Of a DNA stretch of 57,600 bases, positions 47,437 to 54,911 are shown one piece after another. The notes under the pieces are model-generated. The model was not told the DNA's origin. It saw nothing but the letters and a program-made list of their open reading frames with translations, and ran no database searches. Positions within the stretch are counted from its first letter, which is position 1. Each line of letters starts with the position of its first letter. The translations under genes were made by a program, and so were the position numbers. This DNA comes from Eubacterium sp. (GTDB lineage: Bacteria; Bacillota; Clostridia; Lachnospirales; Lachnospiraceae), in assembly GCA_024698965.1 (NCBI GenBank), contig JAILQM010000062.1:1-57600 (forward strand). The letters run 5' to 3'.

Positions 47437-48123
47437 TTGAGTTTTTACGCGGACAAGTTTTATCAAAGCTTTATTGAGGAAGACAGATGGATATATATAG
47501 TTAACGGTATTAAGAATACTGTTCTTATTACGGCGCTTGCTCTTTTAATAGGAATTATTATCGGATTTTTGATTGCGATAATAAGATCTACTCATGACAA
47601 AAGAGGTGGATTTAATATTTTAAATGCCATTTGCAGAGTCTATCTTACGGTAATAAGAGGAACACCGACTTTGCTTCAGCTTTTGATTATTTACTATTGT
47701 GTCCTTGTTTCGGTACACAATAAGGTTATAATAGCTGCCGTTGCATTCGGAATTAATTCGGGCGCATATGTTGCAGAGATAGTAAGAAGCGGTATTATGT
47801 CGGTTGACGAGGGCCAGTATGAGGCAGGAAGATCTTTAGGTCTTAATTATAAAGATACAATGACTCTTATAATCATGCCTCAGGCATTTAAGAATGTACT
47901 TCCTGCGCTCGGAAACGAGTTCATCACTCTTCTTAAAGAGACTTCCATAAGCGGTTACATAGGTCTTATGGAGCTTACCAAGGGCGGAGATATCATAAGA
48001 AGTCAGACATATATTGCGTTTATGCCGCTTTTCGGTGTAGCAGCTGTATATCTTGTAATTGTAATGTTTATTACATTTTTACTTGGCAAACTGGAAACGA
48101 GGTTAAGAAACAGTGACAGATAA
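47437..48123 (+). CDS. Amino-acid ABC transporter permease
   Basis: A 228-residue membrane protein with about five spans. The N-terminal [19 protein letters not shown] and [14 protein letters not shown], then the EAA loop ...[34 protein letters not shown], are typical of the HisM/GlnP family. The start is TTG at 47437, supported by RBS CGGAGG 8 bases upstream; no ATG or GTG fits better. It is the single permease gene, so likely a homodimer. The ATPase gene overlaps its 3' end. Confidence 0.94.
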   Translation: MSFYADKFYQSFIEEDRWIYIVNGIKNTVLITALALLIGIIIGFLIAIIRSTHDKRGGFNILNAICRVYLTVIRGTPTLLQLLIIYYCVLVSVHNKVIIAAVAFGINSGAYVAEIVRSGIMSVDEGQYEAGRSLGLNYKDTMTLIIMPQAFKNVLPALGNEFITLLKETSISGYIGLMELTKGGDIIRSQTYIAFMPLFGVAAVYLVIVMFITFLLGKLETRLRNSDR

Positions 48124-48850
48124 TTATATTATTGAGGTTAATAATCTTCATAAGTATTTTGATAAACATGAGGTTTTAAAAGGAATAGATCTTAAGGTTG
48201 AAAAGGGTGAAGTGGTTGCAATCATCGGTCCTTCGGGCTGCGGCAAGTCAACCTTCCTTCGAACATTAAATCTCCTTGAGGAGCCGACAGACGGACATAT
48301 TCTTTTCGAAGGAACGGATATTACAGACAAATCGGTTGATATAAATGTCATAAGAAGAAAGATCGGTATGGTTTTTCAGCAGTTTAATCTTTTCCCGAAC
48401 TATACGGTTAAGGAAAACATTACACTTGCGCCGGTTCGTCTCGGAATTCTTTCAAAAGAAGAAGCTGACAAAAAAGCAACAGAGCTTTTGGAAAGGGTCG
48501 GACTTCCTGAAAAAGCGGATGTATTTCCTTCATCGCTTTCCGGTGGACAAAAACAGCGTATTGCAATTGCCCGTTCTCTTGCAATGGAACCTGACGTAAT
48601 CCTTTTTGATGAACCTACAAGTGCTCTTGATCCTGAGATGGTAGGAGAAGTTTTAAGCGTTATGAAAGACCTTGCCGCAGAAGGCATGACAATGCTTGTT
48701 GTTACTCATGAAATGGGATTTGCAAGGGAAGTTGCGGACAGAGTGCTTTTCATCTATGACGGTATAATCTACGAAGAGGGCACACCTGAGGCTGTAATAA
48801 ACAATCCTCAAAAAGACAGAACGATAAGCTTTTTAAAGGCTGTGTTATAA
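48113..48850 (+). CDS. Amino-acid ABC transporter ATPase (GlnQ-like)
   Basis: A 245-residue ATPase with Walker [11 protein letters not shown]-loop [12 protein letters not shown], signature [12 protein letters not shown], Walker [14 protein letters not shown] and the H-loop His in [11 protein letters not shown]. This is the GlnQ/HisP subfamily for polar amino acids. The start is GTG at 48113, overlapping the permease gene by 11 bases. It is followed by a terminator. Confidence 0.95.
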   Translation: MTDNYIIEVNNLHKYFDKHEVLKGIDLKVEKGEVVAIIGPSGCGKSTFLRTLNLLEEPTDGHILFEGTDITDKSVDINVIRRKIGMVFQQFNLFPNYTVKENITLAPVRLGILSKEEADKKATELLERVGLPEKADVFPSSLSGGQKQRIAIARSLAMEPDVILFDEPTSALDPEMVGEVLSVMKDLAAEGMTMLVVTHEMGFAREVADRVLFIYDGIIYEEGTPEAVINNPQKDRTISFLKAVL

Positions 48851-48855
48851 AACTA

Positions 48856-48888
48856 AAGGAAACGCTTGTTTTAAGCGCTTCCTTTTTT
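48856..48888. terminator. Terminator between the ABC operon and pgeF
   Basis: An interrupted stem, AAGGAA and CGCTT pairing with AAGCG and TTCCTT with one mismatch, is followed by TTTT and AT-rich sequence. It lies between convergent genes and could serve both. Confidence 0.75.
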
Positions 48889-49696
48889 ATTTGATACATA
48901 AAAATGCTCCGAGATTGCCGCGTTTTCCTTTTGATGCCCTGTGGCTGAACAAAAGATTGGGATTGCAGCAGGTGCAAATATTAGGGAGAATAATGTTTTC
49001 TTCTTTTACACCGGCCTCTTTAAATACTATCTTATTTGTTTCCCAAAGATCGAGCAAGAACTTATCGTTTGGCTTTTCTTCCAAAATTCTATCCTCGAAG
49101 CCTTTAAATTCTTCTGTAAAAATCTCTGCCACGTCCCGGCTTATTTCATAGCAGCTTTTACATATTGAAGGGCCTATGGCGCAGATGAGGTCTTCGGGGT
49201 TTGTTCCGTATTCTTCATGCATTTTTTCTATGGTTACTTTTCCGATGCGTCCGGCTGTGCCTCTCCATCCGGAGTGAGAAAGGCCTATGGCTTTGTTTTT
49301 GACGTCGATAATATAAAGAGGAACGCAGTCCGCAAAAAAGCAGGAGAGCACAAGATTCGGCTCGTTTGTAATAAGGCCGTCCACATCTGTATAAGGTTTT
49401 GGGCGTGTAAGACCTATGCCGGCGTCTTTTTTTGTGACGACATAAACATTTGTTGTATGGGTTTGCTCGCTTAAGACAAAATTATCTACCGCTTCCTCCA
49501 TGACAGATGCTATGCGGTGAAAGTTTTCCTTCACATTTTCTTCATCATCGCCCCTGGTAAAACTCAGGTTCATTGACTCAAAAATACCACTGCTTACTCC
49601 GCCTTCTCTTGTGGAAAAGCAGTGCTTTATAAAATCCAGTTTTTCAAGTTCCGGATATACCAAAACCGGAACGCCGTTTATTGTTTCTTTTTTCAT
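48887..49696 (-). CDS. pgeF: Peptidoglycan editing factor PgeF (YfiH/DUF152 family)
   Basis: A 269-residue member of the family once called multicopper polyphenol oxidase/laccase, now linked to correcting UDP-MurNAc-L-Ser errors or to purine nucleoside chemistry. Motifs: HCFSTREGGVSSG, LSEQTHTTNVYVV, SCFFADCVPLYI, GLSHSGWRGTAGRIG and the C-terminal FSHRASKGKRGNLGAFLCIK. I use ATG 49696 (MKKETINGV). It has no Shine-Dalgarno, but an extended -10 lies 7 bases upstream, suggesting a leaderless message. The frame stays open to 49759 without a better start. Confidence 0.88.
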   Translation of the reverse strand: MKKETINGVPVLVYPELEKLDFIKHCFSTREGGVSSGIFESMNLSFTRGDDEENVKENFHRIASVMEEAVDNFVLSEQTHTTNVYVVTKKDAGIGLTRPKPYTDVDGLITNEPNLVLSCFFADCVPLYIIDVKNKAIGLSHSGWRGTAGRIGKVTIEKMHEEYGTNPEDLICAIGPSICKSCYEISRDVAEIFTEEFKGFEDRILEEKPNDKFLLDLWETNKIVFKEAGVKEENIILPNICTCCNPNLLFSHRASKGKRGNLGAFLCIK

Positions 49697-49703
49697 AATG
49701 TAA

Positions 49704-49712
49704 ATTGTACCA
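49704..49712 (-). promoter_or_regulatory. Extended -10 promoter of pgeF, probable leaderless start
   Basis: On the minus strand TGG-TACAAT ends 7 bases before the ATG, so transcription would begin at or next to the start codon. No clear -35 or RBS is visible. Confidence 0.45.
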
Positions 49713-49806
49713 CAAAAAGATAGGTCGGGCGAGGGCATGTGGCTTGCTTTTAATATCAAAGATAGTTATTATTAGTATGACAGGGTTTTAAAAGGAGGGA
49801 AATAAT

Positions 49807-50487
49807 ATGTCGGAAATGTACAGATGCAATGATTGCGGCAGGGGATTTACATCCAAACAGGCTTCAAAAGCAGGTCTTAATAAAATGTTTAAAGCTGTTT
49901 ACTTCGTGCCTGTGACATCTACGCTTTCAGCGGGAGAATATGCAATTAATCCGGTGAGAATATGCCCGTGGTGTCTTTCAGATAATACAGGCAGGTCTAA
50001 TGAGGTTGCAAGAGTTGATATGCTTGTCGGAATTTTGCTTCGTAAATATCCTAAAATTGATATTCTAAGATATAAATACAAGCAGGTAATACAGTGTAAT
50101 AAAGATGCGTTTATAAATGCCAATCTTATTACCGGAGAGATGCTTGGTATGAGCCGGGAGGCTGAAGGTTTTATAAAAAATGCTATAGCTGAATGCGCAC
50201 CGGATGGAGTTAATGAAGAAAATGAGGAAAGATTTCTCCGAAAAATAGGAGAAGATTTTTGGAGACCTTTTATAGTTTACAGCAGAAAAAAAGATGAATA
50301 CTGTATAAGAAAGGGAAGCAAAAAAGTATTTGTTGCAAAATATAATAATATTTTGGGCGAATATGAAATTAGCGGTGACGGGCAAAAATTTTTTTCATCT
50401 AAATCAGATGGCAAGGAGTTAGAAAAAATACTGGACAGAGGATTAAAGGCCATGGAAGATTATGCGGTAAGGATTGAAATGCCGTAG
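49807..50487 (+). CDS. Unknown protein with N-terminal zinc ribbon
   Basis: A 226-residue soluble protein I do not recognise. Two cysteine pairs, CNDC (about 7-10) and CPWC (about 53-56), suggest a zinc ribbon spread over 50 residues. The rest is mixed helical/charged, with SRKKDEYCIRKGSKKVFVAKYNN near 170. No signal peptide or membrane span. RBS AAGGAGGG precedes the ATG. The gene stands alone between pgeF and the left end of the insertion sequence. Confidence 0.75.
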   Translation: MSEMYRCNDCGRGFTSKQASKAGLNKMFKAVYFVPVTSTLSAGEYAINPVRICPWCLSDNTGRSNEVARVDMLVGILLRKYPKIDILRYKYKQVIQCNKDAFINANLITGEMLGMSREAEGFIKNAIAECAPDGVNEENEERFLRKIGEDFWRPFIVYSRKKDEYCIRKGSKKVFVAKYNNILGEYEISGDGQKFFSSKSDGKELEKILDRGLKAMEDYAVRIEMP

Positions 50488-50587
50488 AGAAACGAGCATC
50501 CGAATATATGGATAATTATGTAAGCTCTGCACTAATTATGATTGCTGTCAAGCATTTTTGAAAATGTCTCAAAAAATCTTTAACATT

Positions 50588-50874
50588 AGCCTCGGCTTCG
50601 TGCCGGGGCTTTGTTGTTTTCGTATCATTTACTCCGCTCTTGGAGACTGCCCTTCGAGAAGGGCATCTCCGCCGCTCAGGCATCCTCACTCCCAAGCTTT
50701 AATTCTGGGCGCTGCCCAGACCTGTCCTCGCCGGAGGGCAGGAAGGCAGGCGGTGCTGCCTTCTTGCTTGGTAGGATAATCCGTGAAGTATCTGTCAAGG
50801 AGCTTTCGCGGCATATCCTCGCTGGCGTGGTGATGCCAGCTGCGGTATTCCACGGTCTCCTTGACAGATACTTC
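50588..50874. other. Chain of hairpins in the IS, downstream of the transposase gene
   Basis: Six inverted repeats in under 290 bases: 50588-50610 (AGCCTCGGC / GCCGGGGCT, followed on the plus strand by TTGTTGTTTT); 50642-50670 (TGCCCTT / AAGGGCA plus GGAGA / TCTCC); 50704-50720 (TCTGGGC / GCCCAGA); 50721-50742 (CCTGTCCTC / GAGGGCAGG); 50743-50762 (AAGGCAG / CTGCCTT); and 50785-50874, whose outer 18-bp arms are perfectly complementary with partial pairing inside. No open frame here is convincing. The stretch between the zinc-ribbon gene and the transposase (50488-50884) holds nothing else. Confidence 0.75.
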
Positions 50875-50884
50875 CGCTCCGTGT

Positions 50885-52264
50885 TTATGCCGATATATCA
50901 TCCATCAGATGATGCTCCTGTGACTTTACAAACTTGAAGAATGCCTTGCTCCGCCAGGGGTGGTTCATTGGCGGAATATATGTCTTCTTTGGCTTGCTTT
51001 CTTTGAAGTCGACGTCGAAGTCTTTGGACTTCTCTGCCTGCTTTGGAACTTCCTCTAACGCGTATATATCCTTATCATTTACGTTACAATAAAGACTTCC
51101 GTCAAATGTTTGAACAACCATTACTCTGGTTCCTTTTTGGTAGTGAGTCTGTTTCCCTTTGCCATCAATCATCTTGTAGTATTTTTTCTTGAACTGAATG
51201 CAGTGGCCGCTGTCTACGGTACGCTGAGTTAGAACTGCAAGGATTAGGTTTATCTTTTCGTCAGAGGGTTGCGTCTCAAAAACGGATTTGCTATTATTAA
51301 CGGGCAAAGCGAATTTAGCATTGAATTCGTCGATGTAGGAGTCTAGGAATTCATTTGCTGCGGCTATGTCAGTTATGCCTGCCAGTCTAAGTTCTACTGG
51401 CAGACGTGACTGTAACGTCTCAAACATACGCTCTACACGGCCCTTGGCCTGTGGAATACTGCTATACTCGATCAGTGTGCCAAGCTGTTTGCATGCATAA
51501 GCAAACTGGGTACAGGTATCTTCCTCTATGTCGGGGGCATTTTTCTTTTTATAAGTAAATACAGTCCTACGATCTGTGAAGAACTTATAAGGAATGCCAT
51601 ATTTATGCAGGATCTGGTCATAGATATGATAGTACCCGTTCAGAGTTTCCTCTTTATCAAAGTATGCGCCGGTAATCCTTCCCGTGGCATCATCTACGGC
51701 TATATGAAGAGTGGTTTTAGATGTACCAAACCATTCATATGGTGATGCATCCATTTGTTCCAATTCGCCGAAATAAGCGCATCTGGGACGTCTTGAATGA
51801 GCATCTTCAACAGCCACCAGATTCTCTTGAATTTTATCTGCTTCACGCTTTGTTTTGGCGGCAGCTTTAGCTTCTTCCAACTGTCTCTTTACACGTTTCT
51901 TCTTGGCTTTGGTGACGCGAGGAGAGAGTATGTTTTCAGCTTCAAGAAATGATGCCACACATGATACGGAAAGCTTTATGCCTTCGTGCTTTTCAAGTAG
52001 TTCCGTAAAGTGAGTAAAGTTTGCATCAAAGTATTTTGTACGGTACAGATCTACCACGTCACGCCTGGTTTCTTCAGACTTTGTTATCGCAGGTTTCCTA
52101 CCTTTGTTACCATGGATGAATGCTGCTTTTCCCTGCTCTTTGTACTTGTTTATAAGACGATCAATCTGTCTTACACTCACTCCCAACTTTAAAGATGCTG
52201 TTTTCTTATTCCCCTGATTATCAACCAACCCCTTAATGGTTTCATACCGATACTGTTCGTCCAT
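50885..52264 (-). CDS. ISNCY/IS1202-like transposase (DDE, integrase-core)
   Basis: A 459-residue transposase. An N-terminal helix-turn-helix (ASLKLGVSVRQIDRLINKY) precedes a basic region and an rve-type catalytic core with LEQMDASPYEWF (first Asp), the second Asp in YKFFTDRRTVF, and Glu in QAKGRVERMFETLQSRLP. A C-terminal beta domain and a Lys-rich tail follow. ATG 52264 is preceded by AGGAGG at 12 bases; a GTG at 52294 is an alternative that adds 10 residues. The frame is intact, so the element may be active. Confidence 0.9.
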   Translation of the reverse strand: MDEQYRYETIKGLVDNQGNKKTASLKLGVSVRQIDRLINKYKEQGKAAFIHGNKGRKPAITKSEETRRDVVDLYRTKYFDANFTHFTELLEKHEGIKLSVSCVASFLEAENILSPRVTKAKKKRVKRQLEEAKAAAKTKREADKIQENLVAVEDAHSRRPRCAYFGELEQMDASPYEWFGTSKTTLHIAVDDATGRITGAYFDKEETLNGYYHIYDQILHKYGIPYKFFTDRRTVFTYKKKNAPDIEEDTCTQFAYACKQLGTLIEYSSIPQAKGRVERMFETLQSRLPVELRLAGITDIAAANEFLDSYIDEFNAKFALPVNNSKSVFETQPSDEKINLILAVLTQRTVDSGHCIQFKKKYYKMIDGKGKQTHYQKGTRVMVVQTFDGSLYCNVNDKDIYALEEVPKQAEKSKDFDVDFKESKPKKTYIPPMNHPWRSKAFFKFVKSQEHHLMDDISA

Positions 52265-52403
52265 ATCTAAGTCTATCCTCCTGATAATATCCACCTCCCT
52301 TTCTGGAGGCCATCATACCACATTTGAGACATTTTCTTTTGTGGTATATTAAGACATTATCAAAAATGACTTATAATACATTATTAATGTGTGAAATTAA
52401 ACA

Positions 52404-52456
52404 TTGACATAAAACTGTATTGGTTTTATAATACAGTTATAAACCGTATTATAAAA
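52404..52456 (+). promoter_or_regulatory. Consensus promoter and overlapping dyads of the GntR/ABC operon
   Basis: TTGACA (52404-52409), exactly 17 bases, TATAAT (52427-52432): a perfect sigma-A consensus. It is covered by two dyads: ACTGTATT (52414-52421) / AATACAGT (52430-52437), and TTTTATAATAC (52424-52434) / GTATTATAAAA (52446-52456), an 11-bp perfect inverted repeat. Such symmetry over a strong promoter is what a GntR dimer would bind, and the first gene encodes one. It lies just outside the IS right end. Confidence 0.82.
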
Positions 52457-52490
52457 GTAGTACGGATGAATAAAGGAAGGAGGCATCCCG

Positions 52491-52868
52491 GTGATTTCAT
52501 TTGAACTATTTAAGGCGGAAGACGGTATTCCAATTTATACACAGATTATTAGATATATGAAAAGGGGAATTGTTGCGGGGATAATAAATGACGGGGATGA
52601 GCTTCCGTCAAGAAGGGTGCTTTCTGCTACACTGGGAGTAAATCCCAACACTGTTCAAAAGGCCTACAAGATGCTTGAAGATGAGGGGCTGATTGAGTCT
52701 AAAACCGGGGCAAAAAGCTGTATGAATCTGGACAGGGATAAGGTGGAAAAAATAAGGGATGAATGGATTAGAAATGACCTTAAGAGCGTTATTTCTGCCA
52801 TGAAAAAATCAGGTGTGACAAAGGAAAACATGCTTGAGATGATGGGAAAGTTATGGGAGGAAGAATAG
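52491..52868 (+). CDS. GntR-family regulator, YtrA type
   Basis: A 125-residue repressor with a GntR winged helix (10-72: PIYTQIIRYMKRGIVAG, ELPSRRVLSATLGVNPNTVQ, KAYKMLEDEGLIESKTG) and a short, about 50-residue helical tail. This size is typical of the YtrA subfamily, which lacks a large ligand domain and controls ABC transporter operons. The start is GTG, with strong RBS AAGGAAGGAGG. It is first gene of the operon and presumably represses its own promoter. Confidence 0.92.
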   Translation: MISFELFKAEDGIPIYTQIIRYMKRGIVAGIINDGDELPSRRVLSATLGVNPNTVQKAYKMLEDEGLIESKTGAKSCMNLDRDKVEKIRDEWIRNDLKSVISAMKKSGVTKENMLEMMGKLWEEE

Positions 52869-53639
52869 ATGAAAAGAAATAAAATGAGACTGGGAGTGTT
52901 TAATCTGTGTTTTAACTCATCATTTAAATATGTATGCATTGTAATAGCGCTCGGCCTGGCGCTGCAGGGGCTTATGTTTGCTTTTGGTATGGCCGGGGGA
53001 ACGCTTGGCTATTTGCCATATGAAAACGATGCGCATTATCCCGATTCTTTTGAGTGGATAGTAAGAACATCGCATCTGGCATGGGCATACAGAGGGATGC
53101 TTGCGGCACTTATGGCAGTGCTTTTTGGGACGGGAAGACCCGGGAAGTCACACCCTGTAATGGTGATAGAGAGAACGGGGATTTCTCACGAGCAGTTTAT
53201 GCTTACGGAATTTTTTTATTCGTGGGGATGCTTTTTTCTTTCGAATATTATAGAAACAATTTTTCTGTTAGGGCTGGCGCTAGTTTACATAAATATTGTA
53301 CCGGGAGTGGATTTAAAGCTGGTATACGCGGCTGCAATAAGGTGTCCGCTGCTTTATTCCCTTGTAATGCCGCATAATGGGCTCGGAATGCTCTGGAGAG
53401 CCTGCCATACATTTTTTATGGCGTTTCTGGCGGCGTATTATTCCTATATAGAACGCAGAGGCGGAATGCCGGTAGCTGTGATAATAGCAGCGGTATTTAC
53501 GGTTTTTGTTGCTGTGCCGGGAGCACTTGGGACAGATGATGAAATCCTTACCTTAAGCGCTATGGCTATGTGTGTTGCGACCTTACTTTTCGGGGCATAT
53601 ATATTGGAAGGGGTGCATATGGAATATGAAAAAAAATAA
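52869..53639 (+). CDS. Membrane protein, putative ABC permease part 1
   Basis: A 256-residue protein with about six hydrophobic segments (for example 17-37, 75-92, 108-135, 175-195, 200-220, 225-245). No signature is recognised, but the position between a YtrA-type regulator and an ABC ATPase marks it as a membrane component of an ABC-2 type exporter. It starts directly after the regulator's stop and overlaps the next gene. Confidence 0.75.
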   Translation: MKRNKMRLGVFNLCFNSSFKYVCIVIALGLALQGLMFAFGMAGGTLGYLPYENDAHYPDSFEWIVRTSHLAWAYRGMLAALMAVLFGTGRPGKSHPVMVIERTGISHEQFMLTEFFYSWGCFFLSNIIETIFLLGLALVYINIVPGVDLKLVYAAAIRCPLLYSLVMPHNGLGMLWRACHTFFMAFLAAYYSYIERRGGMPVAVIIAAVFTVFVAVPGALGTDDEILTLSAMAMCVATLLFGAYILEGVHMEYEKK

Positions 53640-54120
53640 TTTATGGGAAAGAGTGCTGCCGCCCGGAGGAGATAAGCTTTATCAGAACCATAAGGCAGTG
53701 TTTATATCGGTAAATATACTGGCGTTGCTGTATTCGCTTCTGTTCTGGACAGCGTATTCATATGATTATGCGTATAAGGATTATCCGGCGTGGTATTCAG
53801 GAGTAAGGTTCAGAACATTTTCAGAGCTTTTCTTTCATCAGCCGGGAGAAGTGGTTATGGATGCGAACGGAATGTTTTATGTGGCTGCCGTAGCAATGCT
53901 TTTTATGATTTTTATATATTACAGGCATTTTACCGCAGGCTCTAAAAGCATCTACGTGATGAAGAGGATAAAAAATGAAAAGAGGCTTCTTTTAAACATT
54001 CTTTTTATGCCTGTATTATCGGCAGCTGTATGTGTGGTAAATGCTTTGCTTATTATGGTGATTTATTATGCGCTGTATATGATAATCACGCCTGATAATG
54101 TGCTTAAAATGTTAGCTTAG
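53626..54120 (+). CDS. Small membrane protein, putative ABC permease part 2
   Basis: A 164-residue protein with three hydrophobic segments (about 25-45, 88-105, 135-158) separated by charged loops. I chose the ATG at 53626 (MKKNNLWERVLPPGG), which overlaps the previous gene by 14 bases; the frame is open back to 53572. Its first 80 residues contain an external-looking Tyr/Phe-rich loop. No family recognised; likely the second membrane subunit of the transporter. Confidence 0.68.
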   Translation: MKKNNLWERVLPPGGDKLYQNHKAVFISVNILALLYSLLFWTAYSYDYAYKDYPAWYSGVRFRTFSELFFHQPGEVVMDANGMFYVAAVAMLFMIFIYYRHFTAGSKSIYVMKRIKNEKRLLLNILFMPVLSAAVCVVNALLIMVIYYALYMIITPDNVLKMLA

Positions 54121-54134
54121 GTAAGGAGAGAGGT

Positions 54135-54911
54135 ATGCTGGAAATTAAAAATGTTACAAAAAAATACAATGATATCAGAAAAAAATATGACGACCCGACA
54201 GGAAAGTACAGACCCAAGACAGCATTAAACGATGTCTCTTTAACTATCGGGCAGGGCGAGATAGTCGGTCTTTTCGGGGAGAACGGAGCCGGTAAGACCA
54301 CCCTTATGAAATGTATTTTAAACCTTTTGAAATACAAGGGGGATATTCTGCTTGACGGCGAGAAGATAACGCGGAAAAACGCCGCAAGGTTTTCATTTGC
54401 CACCTGCGAGCATTCGTTTTTTCCGGGGCTTGATGCAAAGGGGCACAAGCAGTTTTATATGGATGAGTTTGAGGGCTTCAGGGAGAAAAGATTTGACGCT
54501 TTAATGGATTTTTTCTCTCTGCCTCCTGATAAGAAGATAAGAACGCTTTCCACGGGTCAGCAGAATCAGTTCGAGGTGATTATGGCCTTATGCCAGGGGG
54601 CGGACTATATTCTTATGGATGAGCCCTTTGCCGGAAACGATATTTTTAACCGTGAGGATTTTTACAAGGTGCTTTTGGGAATACTGGAAGAAAATGAGAC
54701 TGTGTTTTTATCTACTCATCTTATAGAAGAGGTGTCGGGCTTTGTGGGCAGGGCAGTGCTCTTAAAAGATGGGGAGATAATAGGTGATGTTGGAATGGAC
54801 GAGCTGGGTGAGAAGGGAGTATCCCTGACGGGCTATATAAAGGAAAAATATCACTATGAGTATGACAGGGTCGGAAAGGCGATAGAGCATATGGCGGAAG
54901 GAGAGGAATGA
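54135..54911 (+). CDS. ABC transporter ATPase (YtrB/CcmA-like exporter)
   Basis: A 258-residue ATPase with Walker A FGENGAGKTT, signature LSTGQQNQFEVI, Walker B YILMDEPFAGND and H-loop STHLIEEV. The signature is LSTGQ instead of LSGGQ. The sequence is of the type found with GntR/YtrA regulators in antibiotic or bacteriocin efflux. An insertion near residue 12-30 (YNDIRKKYDDPTGKYRPKT) is not present in most homologues I know. It overlaps the next ATG by 4 bases. Confidence 0.9.
   Translation: MLEIKNVTKKYNDIRKKYDDPTGKYRPKTALNDVSLTIGQGEIVGLFGENGAGKTTLMKCILNLLKYKGDILLDGEKITRKNAARFSFATCEHSFFPGLDAKGHKQFYMDEFEGFREKRFDALMDFFSLPPDKKIRTLSTGQQNQFEVIMALCQGADYILMDEPFAGNDIFNREDFYKVLLGILEENETVFLSTHLIEEVSGFVGRAVLLKDGEIIGDVGMDELGEKGVSLTGYIKEKYHYEYDRVGKAIEHMAEGEE

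Larger units (their letters stand above)
50553..52368. mobile_element. ISNCY/IS1202-like insertion sequence
   Basis: The element is bounded by an imperfect terminal inverted repeat: CATTTTTGAAAATGTCT (50553-50569) against the complement of 52352-52368, 16 of 17 matching. A second, perfect 14-base pair GAAAATGTCTCAAA (50560-50573) / TTTGAGACATTTTC (52323-52336) is nested inside, so the exact right end is uncertain. It contains one transposase gene on the minus strand and about 310 bases of strongly folded non-coding DNA at its left end. I could not see a convincing target duplication. GC is higher in the folded part than in neighbouring genes. Confidence 0.8.

Noticed and set aside
50553-50569. 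Target-site duplication flanking the insertion sequence
   Set aside because: I compared the flanks beyond both candidate ends and saw no convincing direct repeat, so none is claimed.
50558-50937. Short plus-strand open frames at the left end of the insertion sequence
   Set aside because: They cross several hairpins, lack an RBS and give products rich in residues expected from GC-rich palindromes.
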